Notes: generated by a model from the sequence alone, not told the origin. Shown: positions 17,683 through 26,397, counted from the first letter of the stretch. The stretch is DNA of 64,000 nucleotides from Verrucomicrobiota bacterium (GCA_023399155.1 JAEWQP010000010.1:186001-250000), one strand, 5' to 3'. Numbers and translations are program-made.

Positions 17683-18204
17683 TCATTCTGCATTCTGCCG
17701 TCGCTCGATGTGGTCGAGCACGGTGTTGGGATCGACGTCCTGTTGCAGGACATGCAGTTCGTCCTCGGGCAGTTCCTGGATCTCAAGCTTGCGCGCGATG
17801 GCCGCCACGAGGGTCATGAGGCGGGTCACCTCATGTTCTGCGAGGAGACTGATCTGCAGATCGAGATCCGCGTTGCGCTCCGCCATGGCGGACATCTGGT
17901 TCTGGGCGATCAGCACGAAGGTCGAGAGGAAGATGGCCTCCACGGATGCGATCATGGCCAGAACCACGAAGGTCGGATCGAAGGGGCGTATCGGCGTGGC
18001 GCCGAGATTGATGGTGATCCACGATCCGAAGAGGGCGAGATGCAGGTAGACGAAAGGCATCGACCCGATGAACCGGGTGATACGCTTGGACAGGCGTACG
18101 CTCATGCTCTCGCTTCGCGCTTGGTGGCGCTCGCGTTCCACCAGGCGCCTGATGTTGCGATCGAGCACCGGCGTGAGTGAGGCGTGAGGATCAGGCTGGC
18201 CCAT
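17683..18204 (-). CDS. DUF1003 domain membrane protein
   Basis: 173 residues from ATG 18204. Two hydrophobic segments (about 55-78, FVYLHLALFGSWITINL, and 90-112, FVVLAMIASVEAIFLSTFV) are followed by NQMSAMAERNADLDLQISL, the DUF1003 signature. The C-terminal part (EHEVTRLMTLVAAIARKLEI) is amphipathic and faces the cytoplasm by inference. Function of the family is unknown; members often sit among stress genes. The frame runs upstream to 18348 but without family character. Confidence 0.85.
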   Translation of the reverse strand: MGQPDPHASLTPVLDRNIRRLVERERHQARSESMSVRLSKRITRFIGSMPFVYLHLALFGSWITINLGATPIRPFDPTFVVLAMIASVEAIFLSTFVLIAQNQMSAMAERNADLDLQISLLAEHEVTRLMTLVAAIARKLEIQELPEDELHVLQQDVDPNTVLDHIERRQNAE

Positions 18205-18381
18205 GGCTCCCGGGGAGCACGGCACGTGCCGGGTGCGTCGACGCATGGGGCCGGTCCCCGGCTGAAAGCCCCGGACGGGATATGCCGGCATGTGGGTCCG
18301 GCCTCGGGCCCGGCGGTGGTCGGATGGGCCGGTGGCGGTGTCGTGCACAGGCCACTACGTTGGCGGAAGAGCAACAAACCC

Positions 18382-19323
18382 ATGAACGTCACGACCGCCA
18401 CGATGATCGCAGTCCGGATGCACACGACCGGAAGTCCGGATGTGCTTGTTTACGAAGAGGTGCCGCTGCCCGAGCCCGGGCCGCGCGAGGTGTTGATCCG
18501 GGTCCATGCCGCCGGCGTCAACCCGGTCGACTGCAAGAGGCGCCGTGGCGTCATCGGCTCGCGCGACGACCTCCCGCTGATCCCGGGATACGATGTATCC
18601 GGCATGGTGGCAGCCTGCGGCCCCGGCGTGCGGGACTGCTCGGAGGGCGAGGAAGTCTTCGCCTATCTGCACCGTTACGGCGGCGGCTATGCCGAGTTTG
18701 CCGTCGCCGCGCTGGGAGAGTTTGTGCGCAAGCCGGCGGGAATCGACCACGTGCACGCCGCGGCCGCGCCCCTCGCGGCGCTCACGGCCTGGCAGGGACT
18801 CTTCGACCACGGCAGATTGCGCGCCGGGCAGACTGTCCTGATCCACGGAGCAGGTGGTGGCGTCGGGCATATCGCGGTGCAGCTTGCGCGTGAACACGGC
18901 GCCCGCGTCGTCGCGACGGCGGCGGCAGCCGACCTCGATGTCGTGAGCCGGCTGGGTGCCGACATCGTGATCGATTTCGCCGCCATGCCGTTTCAGAAGG
19001 TCGTTCGTGAGGTCGACCTGGTCTTCGATCTCGTGGCGGGTGTCACGCAACGCCGCTCGTGGCCGGTTCTGCGCGAGGGCGGCCTGCTGGTGTCAGCACT
19101 CGGGCGGCCGGAGCGGGTCGACGAGGCTCCCGCCGGAACAACAGGCCGGGGCTTCAAGGCCCGGGCCGATGCCGCGCAACTCGAGGCCATACGCGACTTG
19201 GTCGAACGCGGGCGCCTATCCGTGCACGTGACGCGCACGCTGCCCCTGGTCGAGGCGCGCCACGCCCACGACCTGATGGAGTCGCAGCACAATCAGGGAA
19301 AGACCGTGCTGGTCGTTCGCTGA
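18382..19323 (+). CDS. quinone oxidoreductase-like NADPH dehydrogenase
   Basis: 313-residue medium-chain dehydrogenase of the zinc-free quinone oxidoreductase branch. The N-terminal GroES-like part has AAGVNPVDCKRR and PGYDVSGMV but no zinc ligands. The nucleotide site reads LIHGAGGGVGHIAVQLA. The family reduces quinones or enones with NADPH; the exact substrate is unknown. ATG 18382 starts the conserved region; upstream in-frame sequence overlaps the divergent DUF1003 gene's promoter region. Its stop is 14 bp from the convergent glutaredoxin gene's stop. Confidence 0.85.
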   Translation: MNVTTATMIAVRMHTTGSPDVLVYEEVPLPEPGPREVLIRVHAAGVNPVDCKRRRGVIGSRDDLPLIPGYDVSGMVAACGPGVRDCSEGEEVFAYLHRYGGGYAEFAVAALGEFVRKPAGIDHVHAAAAPLAALTAWQGLFDHGRLRAGQTVLIHGAGGGVGHIAVQLAREHGARVVATAAAADLDVVSRLGADIVIDFAAMPFQKVVREVDLVFDLVAGVTQRRSWPVLREGGLLVSALGRPERVDEAPAGTTGRGFKARADAAQLEAIRDLVERGRLSVHVTRTLPLVEARHAHDLMESQHNQGKTVLVVR

Positions 19324-19337
19324 CTCCGTCCGCAGGA

Positions 19338-19601
19338 TCAGCTGTCCTCAAGCACCACGTTGTGCTCGTGGAGGAAGTCAACGAGTTCCTCCACGCCGAA
19401 GTCGGCCAGCACGTGGCCGTGCCAGTCGAGCGTGGGCGCCTTGGTCTGGCCCGAGATGCGCTGCATCGTTTCGCGGGCCTGATCGTCGGCCGTGACGTCG
19501 CGCTCGCGGTGGCTGATGCCATGGCCAACGAGAAACTCCCGCGCCTCGTCGCACCAGGGACAGCCGCTCTTCACGTAAAGGATTGGGAGATTGTCTTCCA
19601 T
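19338..19601 (-). CDS. glutaredoxin family protein
   Basis: 87 residues, thioredoxin fold. The redox motif is CPWC (Cys14, Cys17) after ILYVKSG, and the cis-Pro segment is APTLDWHG. This is the size and pattern of monothiol/dithiol glutaredoxins that reduce disulfides using glutathione in the cytoplasm. The conserved TVP before the cis-Pro is APT here. ATG 19601 is set by the promoter, which leaves only 7 nt before it. Stands alone, convergent with the quinone oxidoreductase gene. Confidence 0.88.
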   Translation of the reverse strand: MEDNLPILYVKSGCPWCDEAREFLVGHGISHRERDVTADDQARETMQRISGQTKAPTLDWHGHVLADFGVEELVDFLHEHNVVLEDS

Positions 19602-19608
19602 GGCTCGC

Positions 19609-19641
19609 ACCATACCACCGCAGGGTGACCGTGCCATCGGG
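19609..19641 (-). promoter_or_regulatory. stress-type promoter of the glutaredoxin gene
   Basis: Minus strand: CCCGATG (19641-19635), 20 bp gap, TATGGT (19614-19609). ATG at 19601 follows after 7 nt. Full match to the shared signal. Confidence 0.6.
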
Positions 19642-19730
19642 GAGGGGACCGACACGGGCGGGGGAAACGTACCCCCGGCACGGGTGATTCGAGGGGCCAG
19701 ATCGAAACGTTCGTGCCCGAGCGGCTCGCG

Positions 19731-19765
19731 GCGAGCGCGGCGGTTTCGAAGGAACCGCCCTTCCT
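19731..19765 (+). repeat. interspersed palindromic repeat, copy B
   Basis: GGCGGTTTCGAAGGAACCGCC (19739-19759, 21 bp here described as a 7-bp perfect stem GGCGGTT/AACCGCC) with flanks matching copy A in inverted orientation. A T-rich stretch CTTCCTTTT follows, so it could also stop transcription on the plus strand. Confidence 0.45.
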
Positions 19766-19770
19766 TTTGG

Positions 19771-19887
19771 TCAGTGACAGTCCCGCTTGACGTTGAGGCC
19801 GACGCCCGCGCCCGAGACGTAGCGGCCGTTCCAGAAGGTATCTTCGGCGTCGTCGGCGTAGTCGTCGAACCACGCGTATTCGACCAT
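19771..19887 (-). CDS. possible very small protein
   Basis: A 38-codon frame starting MVEYAWFDDYADD and ending NVKRDCH, 10 bp downstream of the small membrane gene at 19898. The composition (acidic and aromatic N-terminus, NGRYVSGAGVGLNV) looks protein-like rather than a GC shadow and recalls the last strands of a beta-barrel, so it may be a gene remnant. No family is recognised. Confidence 0.25.
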   Translation of the reverse strand: MVEYAWFDDYADDAEDTFWNGRYVSGAGVGLNVKRDCH

Positions 19888-19897
19888 GCCGTACGCC

Positions 19898-20146
19898 TCA
19901 GGACGGCGGCACGCGGCGCTGCGCCTTCTGAATCGTGTCCGGGTCCGCCGTATCCGACGCACCGGGCGTCGGCTCGTCCGCGGCGGGTTGCTCGCGGGAG
20001 AGTGCGTGGCCGGGATCCGCGAGGCCGTCCCGGGTTCCGCGCTGATCCGGGGACCCGCTCCGCGCGGGGCTCACGGCGGAGAAGATCGCGATCCCGACAA
20101 AGACGAAAAACAGCACCAACAAAGCTGCGACGATGATATAGCCCAT
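19898..20146 (-). CDS. small single-pass membrane protein
   Basis: 82 residues from ATG 20146. One strong membrane helix (about 3-25, YIIVAALLVLFFVFVGIAIF) is followed by a hydrophilic tail rich in Pro, Asp and Ser that ends IQKAQRRVPPS. It has the same design as the proteins at 6928 and 22068. The start is supported by the promoter, which leaves 7 nt before the ATG. Function unknown. Confidence 0.65.
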   Translation of the reverse strand: MGYIIVAALLVLFFVFVGIAIFSAVSPARSGSPDQRGTRDGLADPGHALSREQPAADEPTPGASDTADPDTIQKAQRRVPPS

Positions 20147-20153
20147 CGCCGAC

Positions 20154-20187
20154 ACGCTACGACCGGTGCGGTTCAAATGCCATCGGG
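20154..20187 (-). promoter_or_regulatory. stress-type promoter of the small membrane protein at 19898
   Basis: Minus strand: CCCGATG (20187-20181), 21 bp gap, TAGCGT (20159-20154). ATG at 20146 follows after 7 nt. Full match. Confidence 0.6.
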
Positions 20188-20333
20188 TCGCGCACCGATT
20201 GATGTCACGCGGCCGTCCTGTGCAGGTTGATGCACACAACCGAGCCGCCCGTGGGGCCACACGGTGCCACCGCGGTCCGACCCGATACAGCCTTCACATC
20301 GGGGCCCCGACCGACTGCGGAGGGCGGAGGATC

Positions 20334-20367
20334 ACCGCTGCCGCAGGTGGCCGCGGGCTCCTATGCT
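20334..20367 (+). promoter_or_regulatory. possible stress-type promoter of the NHEJ polymerase gene
   Basis: ACCGCTG (20334-20340), 21 bp gap, TATGCT (20362-20367). GTG 20374 follows after 6 nt. The first box matches at five of seven positions, but the spacing and the second box fit and this supports the GTG start. Confidence 0.4.
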
Positions 20368-20373
20368 GGACGC

Positions 20374-21927
20374 GTGCCCACCCGAACGAAGAGACCGCGC
20401 CTCGAGGAGGTCAGGATCACCCATCCGGACAAGGTCTACTTCCCGGGGCCCGGCGTGACGAAGGGCGAGGTCATCCGCTACTATGCGGCCGTGGCGCCGC
20501 ACATGCTTCCGCATCTCAAGCGCAGGCCGGTCACGCTGATCCGTTTTCCCGAGGGCATCACCGGGGAGAGCTTCTACGAGAAGAACGCGCCGCGGTTCAC
20601 GCCGGAGTGGGTGACGCGTTTCCCGGTTCCGCGACACCGATCGGGCGGTGTCATTGACTATATCCTGGTGAACGACGTTCAGACGCTGGTCTGGTGCGCG
20701 AACCTCGGCGGGATCGAGTTCCATCCGTTTCTGCACCGTGCGCCCGCCATCGACCGGCCGACGAGCCTTGCCTTCGACCTGGACCCGGGCGAGGGCGCGG
20801 ATCTCCTCACCTGCATCGACGTGGCATTCTGGATACGCGAGATCCTCGAGTCCCTCGGCCTCAAGTCGTTTCCGAAGGTGACGGGTTCGAAGGGCCTGCA
20901 GCTTTACGTGCCGCTGCACACGGCCGTTTCCTACGAGACCACCGGACCGTTTGCGAAGGCCGTCGCCGAGTTGCTTGAGCAGCGGCATCCCGACGTCGTC
21001 GTGAGCCGGATGGCAAAGGCGCTGCGGCGCGGGCGGGTGATGATCGACTGGAGCCAGAACAGCGGCTCAAAGACCACGGTCTGCGCCTACTCGCTGCGGG
21101 CCAAGCGCGCGGAACCCTACGTCTCGATGCCCGTTGACTGGAAGGAACTGAAGCAGGCATCGAGGCAGGGCCACGTGGAGGCACTGCAGTTCCCGCCGGA
21201 CGCCGCGCTGAAGCGCCTGTCCAGGCGCGGCGACCTCTTCGCGCCCGTGCTCACGCTCAAGCAGAAGCTCCCGCGTCAATTCGTGAAACCGGGAGCAAAG
21301 AAGACCGCGAAGCGCCTGACCCGGCAGCCCGACCTCGCCGAATACAGGGCGAAGCGCGATTTCGAGAAGACCGCCGAGCCGCCGCCCAAGGCCGATGCAC
21401 AGAAAACGCCGGCGCGGGCGGGCGTGCCCCCGGCCGGAGAAAAGCCGCGCTTCGTCGTCCAAAAGCACGCGGCGCGCAACCTGCATTACGACTTCCGCCT
21501 CGAGTTCGACGGCGTGCTGAAATCGTGGGCCGTGCCCAAGGGCCTGCCCTACGCCATGGACGTCAAGCGTTCCGGCTTTGAGACCGAAGACCATCCGATC
21601 GAGTACCTCGCCTTCGAGGGCACCATCCCCAAGGGCCAGTATGGCGGCGGGACCGTGATGGTGTGGGATATAGGCACGTTCGATCTCATCTCCGGCGATC
21701 CGGCGCGCGGCTCGATGCGCGTGCGCCTTCATGGCAGGAAACTCAAGGGGGAGTGGCGGATCTACCGGATCCGGAGCGAGGGCGGAAAGAACGTCTGGCT
21801 GATCGAGAAGGGCGAACGCTCCATGCGTGCGGTGAGCGCGCGCCAGGACGACAGCTCCGCGCTGACGCGACGTTCCATGGCGCGCATCGCGAAGGACAAC
21901 GACGCGCAGTGGCAGAGCAGCGCGTGA
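20374..21927 (+). CDS. LigD-type NHEJ polymerase fused to 3'-phosphoesterase
   Basis: 517 residues from GTG 20374. The N-terminal part (about 10-290) is the archaeo-eukaryotic primase-like polymerase domain of LigD (ITHPDKVYFP, Asp135/Asp137 in FDLDPGEG, SGSK-type segment VTGSKGLQLYVP). A basic linker follows. The C-terminal part (about 380-510) is the LigD 3'-phosphoesterase (FVVQKHAARNLHYDFRLEF, SWAVPKG, EDHPIEY, IPKGQYGGGTV). No ligase domain is attached; a stand-alone ligase lies at 24778. These enzymes trim and fill broken DNA ends in NHEJ. Ku is not in the window. An in-frame ATG at 20230 would add 48 residues of low-complexity sequence. Confidence 0.88.
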   Translation: MPTRTKRPRLEEVRITHPDKVYFPGPGVTKGEVIRYYAAVAPHMLPHLKRRPVTLIRFPEGITGESFYEKNAPRFTPEWVTRFPVPRHRSGGVIDYILVNDVQTLVWCANLGGIEFHPFLHRAPAIDRPTSLAFDLDPGEGADLLTCIDVAFWIREILESLGLKSFPKVTGSKGLQLYVPLHTAVSYETTGPFAKAVAELLEQRHPDVVVSRMAKALRRGRVMIDWSQNSGSKTTVCAYSLRAKRAEPYVSMPVDWKELKQASRQGHVEALQFPPDAALKRLSRRGDLFAPVLTLKQKLPRQFVKPGAKKTAKRLTRQPDLAEYRAKRDFEKTAEPPPKADAQKTPARAGVPPAGEKPRFVVQKHAARNLHYDFRLEFDGVLKSWAVPKGLPYAMDVKRSGFETEDHPIEYLAFEGTIPKGQYGGGTVMVWDIGTFDLISGDPARGSMRVRLHGRKLKGEWRIYRIRSEGGKNVWLIEKGERSMRAVSARQDDSSALTRRSMARIAKDNDAQWQSSA

Positions 21928-22026
21928 GCATGCAGCGGCCGACGGCCGCGTTGAGCGCGCGGGCCGCCGCCCGGCCCGGGCTATCAGCAAGCTGCGTCGG
22001 CTCCCGGGCCGGTCGTGGGGAACGCG

Positions 22027-22060
22027 CCCGATGCCGAGTCGCGTCATCGCGGCGTATCCT
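22027..22060 (+). promoter_or_regulatory. stress-type promoter of the small membrane protein at 22068
   Basis: CCCGATG (22027-22033), 21 bp gap, TATCCT (22055-22060). ATG 22068 follows after 7 nt. Full match. Confidence 0.6.
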
Positions 22061-22067
22061 GTCCCCG

Positions 22068-22271
22068 ATGCCCGAGCCAAGGATCTCCCAACCGCTGGAG
22101 ATGAAGGTGAACCCGCACAAGTGGACCACCAAGGTCAACGTGGCGGTGGTGGTCGCCGTGTCCGTGTTGTTCCTGGCCGGATTCATCTACGCCCTGTATG
22201 CAATCATGAATACGGGGGAGGTGCAGCAGGACGTGCATGATGACGTCACGCTGCCGCAGCCGCGGCCCTGA
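22068..22271 (+). CDS. small single-pass membrane protein
   Basis: 67 residues: a hydrophilic N-terminus ending in NPHKWTTK, one membrane helix (about 24-48, VAVVVAVSVLFLAGFIYALYAI) and an acidic tail VQQDVHDDV. The Lys residues before the helix suggest N-in topology, the reverse of the 6928 protein. No family recognised. It stops 36 bp from the convergent phosphoketolase gene. Confidence 0.65.
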   Translation: MPEPRISQPLEMKVNPHKWTTKVNVAVVVAVSVLFLAGFIYALYAIMNTGEVQQDVHDDVTLPQPRP

Positions 22272-22307
22272 GCGCGCGAGAACCGCGCGCGGCCCGCTGT
22301 GAGGGGG

Positions 22308-24710
22308 TCAGTCGCGCCAGCGCCACTCGCGAATCTCGGCGGGATCGTTTCCGGTGCGCAAAATCTCCTCCCGGAAGCGACGCAGGAGATACTCGTAGCG
22401 CAGCACGTGGTCGCTGGCCCGCACTGCGACAGCGGCGTTCCGGGGGGCGGCCGCACGGATCGCCTGCGTGACAAGGCCATGGCGGCTGGTGCCGTTGCGC
22501 ACGAGCATGTCGAAGGGCGTGGTGGTCGTGCCCTCCTCGCGATAGCCATTGATCGTAAAGCGGTCCGTTCCCGGACGGCCGAAGAGAAGCTGTTTCACCG
22601 CGCTGGGGTAGCCGTGGAAGTTGATGATCACCGGCGCGTCGGACGTGAAGAGCGCCTCGAACAGCGTCTGGTCCAGCCCGTGGGGATGCTTGGTTTCCTG
22701 CTCGAGAATGAGCAGGTCGGTCACATTCACCACGCGCACGCGCAGTTCCGGCACTTCGCGACGAAGGATATCCGCCGCGGCGAGGACCTCGAGTGTCATG
22801 ATATCGCCGATACCGACCAGCACCACGTCGGGCCGGACGCCTCCGTCGGTGCTGGCCCAGCCCCAGACGGACGCGCCGGCCCGGCAGTGCGCGATCGCCT
22901 CGTCCATCGAGAGCCAGGTCGGGAGCGGCGTCTTGTTGGCGATGACGAGATTCACGTGCCCGGTGCCGCCGAGACAGTGATCCAGGGTCGAGAGCAGGCA
23001 GTTCGCGTCCGGCGGGAGGTAGACGCGCATGATGTCGCCCTTCTTGTTGAGCAGCGCGTTGATGAACCCGGGATTTTGGTGGCTGAATCCGTTGTGTTCC
23101 TGGCGCCACAGCGTCGAGGTCTCCAGGTAGTTCAGGGAAGAGACGGGGCGCCGCCACGGAAACTCGGCGCTCATCTTCAGGAATTTCGCGAACTGATCCA
23201 TCATCGAGGTCACGATGGGCAGGAAGCTCTCGTAGCTCGGGAAGAGGCCGTGGCGTCCGGTGAGCACGTAGCCCTGGAGCCAGGCCTGGCAGGTGTGCTC
23301 CGAGAGGATTTCGAGGATGCGACCGCCGCCGGGGCCGACGTGCTCGGCCCGTCCGCCGCCCTCGACCGGCCACTCGAAATCACGCTCCGTGGGCGCGCGA
23401 AACACGCCGCCGAGCCGGTTGCTCATCAGCTCGTCGGGACAGAAGAGGCGAAACGATGTGGGGTTGCGCGCCACGACCGACGCGAGATAGCCGGCCACAA
23501 CCTCGATCGGGCTGACAACCGGGTCGCCGCGGGAGTCCTGCGCGACGGCGACGGCGTGGTCCTGCAATCCCGGGCGATCGAGGGGACGGCGAAGTCGTGC
23601 GTGCCCATGGGGATTGGCGCCGATGCGGCGATCGCCGCGCGGGCAAATCGCAAGCACCTCCGCCGCGGGCCCTCCGCGGCTGTCGAACAACTCCTCGGGA
23701 CGGTAGGAGCGCAGCCACGACTCAAGCTGCCGCAGGTGCGCGGCATCGGTCCGAACGTCGCCCACCGGCACCTGATGGGCGCGGAACGAGCCTTCCACGG
23801 GCTTGCCGTCGATCTCGCGAATGCCGGTCCATCCCTTGGGCGTGCGAAGGACGATCATCGGCCAGCGGGGCCGCTTCCGCCGGCGGCCGCTGCGCGCGGC
23901 GCGCTGGATTTCCCCGATCGCCCGCAGCGAGTCCTCGAGCGACGCCGCCATCTGCGCGTGGATATCACCGTGCGCCGACTCGATCAGGAGCGGGGCCCAG
24001 CCGTATCCAGTAAACAAGGCGCGGAGCTCCTCGTCAGACATCGCCCCGTAGATCGTGGGGTTGGAGATCTTGTAGCCGTTGACGTGAAGGATCGGAAGCA
24101 CCGCGCCACCGGACGCGGGATCGAGGAACTTCGTGCCGTGCCAGGCGGCCGCGGTGGGGCCGGTCTCCGCCTCGCCGTCGCCGACGATGCACGCGACGAT
24201 CAGCTCGGGATTGTCGAACGCCGCACCGAAGGCGGTCGCCAGTGCATAGCCAAGTTCGCCGCCCTCGTGGATCGTCCCGGGAACACCTGGATACAGGTGA
24301 CTGGGAAACCCGCCGGGCCACGAGAACGCGCGCACGAACCGGCCCAGCCCTTCCGCGTCGTGCGTCAGCTGCGGGTAGTGATCGCGAAGGCTGCCGTCGA
24401 GGTAGAGGTTGGCGAGGTTGGCTGGAGCGCCATGTCCAGGTCCGGTGATCAGGAGCACGTCGCGGTCGTGCGTGATGATCAGCCGGTTCAGGTGCGCATG
24501 CACGAGGTTGATCCCCGGGCATGTTCCCCAATGGCCGAGGAGCCGTTCCTTGATGTGTTCCGGGCGAAGCGGCTCCCGCAGGAGGGCGTTTTCCTGAAGA
24601 TAGATCTGCGCGGCGGCGAGGTAGTTGGTTGCGCGCCAGTAGCGCTCGACAGACTCCAGATCGGCGCGGGTCGGGCGTGTCGGCGGGGCGGGAGTGGAGG
24701 CGTGGGTCAT
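22308..24710 (-). CDS. xfp: phosphoketolase
   Basis: 800 residues, full length for xylulose-5-phosphate/fructose-6-phosphate phosphoketolase, a cytoplasmic ThDP enzyme that splits sugar phosphates with phosphate to acetyl phosphate. Visible signatures: LLGHWGTCPGINLVHAHLNR near the N-terminus, GPGHGAPA, the ThDP motif GDGEAETGPTAAAWHG...NGYKI, SHQNPGF, and the C-terminal FHGYPSAVKQLLFGR. It would give a carbon-efficient route to acetyl units. It stands alone between the NHEJ polymerase and the ligase. No stress-type promoter was seen upstream. Confidence 0.95.
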   Translation of the reverse strand: MTHASTPAPPTRPTRADLESVERYWRATNYLAAAQIYLQENALLREPLRPEHIKERLLGHWGTCPGINLVHAHLNRLIITHDRDVLLITGPGHGAPANLANLYLDGSLRDHYPQLTHDAEGLGRFVRAFSWPGGFPSHLYPGVPGTIHEGGELGYALATAFGAAFDNPELIVACIVGDGEAETGPTAAAWHGTKFLDPASGGAVLPILHVNGYKISNPTIYGAMSDEELRALFTGYGWAPLLIESAHGDIHAQMAASLEDSLRAIGEIQRAARSGRRRKRPRWPMIVLRTPKGWTGIREIDGKPVEGSFRAHQVPVGDVRTDAAHLRQLESWLRSYRPEELFDSRGGPAAEVLAICPRGDRRIGANPHGHARLRRPLDRPGLQDHAVAVAQDSRGDPVVSPIEVVAGYLASVVARNPTSFRLFCPDELMSNRLGGVFRAPTERDFEWPVEGGGRAEHVGPGGGRILEILSEHTCQAWLQGYVLTGRHGLFPSYESFLPIVTSMMDQFAKFLKMSAEFPWRRPVSSLNYLETSTLWRQEHNGFSHQNPGFINALLNKKGDIMRVYLPPDANCLLSTLDHCLGGTGHVNLVIANKTPLPTWLSMDEAIAHCRAGASVWGWASTDGGVRPDVVLVGIGDIMTLEVLAAADILRREVPELRVRVVNVTDLLILEQETKHPHGLDQTLFEALFTSDAPVIINFHGYPSAVKQLLFGRPGTDRFTINGYREEGTTTTPFDMLVRNGTSRHGLVTQAIRAAAPRNAAVAVRASDHVLRYEYLLRRFREEILRTGNDPAEIREWRWRD

Positions 24711-24777
24711 GGCTGGCGGAGGTGGGTGGCGACCCCAGGGGATCCGGTGCTACGGTGCGGTGACCTTCGTGCACCGA

Positions 24778-25791
24778 TCACGCCGCACGTGCCTCCCGCC
24801 GGACCTTTGTCGCCGGTTTGTCACGACGCAGGCCCAGAAAGACCGGCTGCCGCAGGAGGCGCTCGTCGGTCCACTCCGCGAACTTGACCTGCGCGACCAG
24901 GCGCGGCTTGAGCCAGGTCACTGTCCGCATCACGGCGCGGGTCATGCCCTGGCCGAAGCGCGAGCGGTGGTCGAGCGGAAGGTTCGCGAACGGGCACGCG
25001 TCGGTGCGATGCTTCATGAACTCGGCATGGAGCGAGGCAAGGAGCGCGCGGTTGAATCCCGTGCCGACCTTCCCCGCGTAGAGGAATCTGCGTGACTCGT
25101 AGTAGCCGACGAGGATCGCTCCGAAGTGTTCGCGGCTGTTCTTCGGCGGCGTGAAGCCACCGATCACGAACTCCTGCTCATTGACGTGCTTGAGCTTCAA
25201 CCACGCACCGGAACGCCGGTCGCTTTCGTAGGGTGAGCCGCGGCGCTTGAGGATGATCCCCTCCAGTCCTTTCTCCCGCGTCTGGGCGAAGACCCGCGCA
25301 GGATCGACGGTGAAGAGGGGCGAAAGCTGCACGGTGGCCGAGGGTTTGCGGAGCAGGCCTTCGAGGGCCTCGCGCCGCTTTTCGAGCGGTTCTTCCTGCA
25401 GGGAGCGCCCGTCCAGATGGAGGAGGTCGAAGACGTAGTAGACGATCGGTGGACGCTCACCGAGATCGCGGCCCTGCAGTGCCTGGAAACTCGACTGGCC
25501 TTCCGCCGCCAACGCCACGATCTCACCATCGAGGACCGCGCTCCGGCAGCGCAGCTTGCTGAGCGGCGGCAGCACTTCGGGATAGTCGAGCGGCTTGTGG
25601 TTGCGCGACCAGAGCTCGACGTCGCCGTCGTTGATCACAGCCACCGCACGGTAGCCGTCGAACTTGATCTCCGAAAGCCATGCCTTCGCAGCCCCGGCGG
25701 GCACCGCACTGACGCCGAGCGCCTTCATCGGCGCCATGAATTCGGCCCGCACGCCAGCGTTCGCGCGCGCAGGCTTTCGTGGCGAGGGCAT
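24778..25791 (-). CDS. stand-alone ATP-dependent DNA ligase (LigD ligase-domain type)
   Basis: 337 residues from ATG 25791. Nucleotidyltransferase motif I is EIKFDGYR with Lys43 as the AMP-accepting residue; DGEIVAL, FDLLHLDG, GLEGIILKRR and WLKLKHV are the later motifs. An OB-fold part follows (EFVIGGFTPPKNSREHFGAILVGYY...GKVGTGF). This is the ligase module found at the C-terminus of LigD, here without polymerase or phosphoesterase. It probably works with the 20374 gene product in double-strand break repair. An in-frame ATG at 25824 would add 11 residues. Confidence 0.92.
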   Translation of the reverse strand: MPSPRKPARANAGVRAEFMAPMKALGVSAVPAGAAKAWLSEIKFDGYRAVAVINDGDVELWSRNHKPLDYPEVLPPLSKLRCRSAVLDGEIVALAAEGQSSFQALQGRDLGERPPIVYYVFDLLHLDGRSLQEEPLEKRREALEGLLRKPSATVQLSPLFTVDPARVFAQTREKGLEGIILKRRGSPYESDRRSGAWLKLKHVNEQEFVIGGFTPPKNSREHFGAILVGYYESRRFLYAGKVGTGFNRALLASLHAEFMKHRTDACPFANLPLDHRSRFGQGMTRAVMRTVTWLKPRLVAQVKFAEWTDERLLRQPVFLGLRRDKPATKVRREARAA

Positions 25792-25878
25792 GACATCACA
25801 GCGCCGGGCGGGCGGAGCGTCCAAAGCCCCGGCCCGTCCGACGCGTCGTGTTCATTCCGATACGATGGTCCGCGAGGG

Positions 25879-26397
25879 TCAGGACTCCTCGTCCTCGTCC
25901 CCACCGCTCACCGCCTCGACGTTGATCGAGGAGGCTGCTTCGTTGAGCTTTTCGTCCGTGGCCTTTTCCTCCTCGAGCGTCTCCTCGAGGATCTCGACCA
26001 GCTCGTCGTGGCCGAGCAACTCGGCGAACGCGCGGGCCGAACCGTAGCCGGCAATCTCGTAGTGCTCGATCTTTTGCGCGGCGACGATCAGGGCGGCGTC
26101 CTTCACATCGGGCGACGCCTTTTCGGCGATGGTTTCATTGCCTTCCTCGATGAGGCCCTTCATCGCCTTGCAGGTCTTGCCCCTCGGCGACTCGCCCAGC
26201 GCCTCCATGGCGCGTTCGAGGCGGGCGACGTGTTCCTTGGTTTCTTCGAGGTGGGTTTCGAATCCGGATTTCAGCGTCTCATCCGTGGCCGACTTGGCCA
26301 TTTTCGGAAGGGCCTTCAGCAGCTGCGTTTCGGCGCTGTAGAGGTCCTTGAGTTCGTGCACGAGGAGTTCTTCAAGGGTTTCAAGTTTTGTGGTCAT
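25879..26397 (-). CDS. DUF892 (YciE/YciF) ferritin-like protein
   Basis: 172 residues from ATG 26397. Helical bundle with the family pattern LLVHELKDLYSAETQLLKALPKM, then FETHLEETKEHVARLE, and later KIEHYEIAGYG, which carry the Glu and His residues of a diiron site. C-terminus is acidic (SGGDEDEES). The family is a stress-induced ferritin-like group with no settled activity. The frame is open to 26631, but conserved sequence begins at 26397. Located 87 bp upstream of the ligase gene. Confidence 0.9.
   Translation of the reverse strand: MTTKLETLEELLVHELKDLYSAETQLLKALPKMAKSATDETLKSGFETHLEETKEHVARLERAMEALGESPRGKTCKAMKGLIEEGNETIAEKASPDVKDAALIVAAQKIEHYEIAGYGSARAFAELLGHDELVEILEETLEEEKATDEKLNEAASSINVEAVSGGDEDEES

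Noticed and set aside
18382..19323. Stress-type promoter for the quinone oxidoreductase gene
   Set aside because: A TCGGATG and a TACGTT lie upstream, but the gap is 29 bp and does not fit the 20-21 bp rule.
22299..24887. Very long plus-strand open frame opposite the phosphoketolase gene
   Set aside because: High GC leaves antisense frames open. Its translation is Arg/Ala/Gly-rich without family motifs, while the minus strand encodes a complete phosphoketolase.
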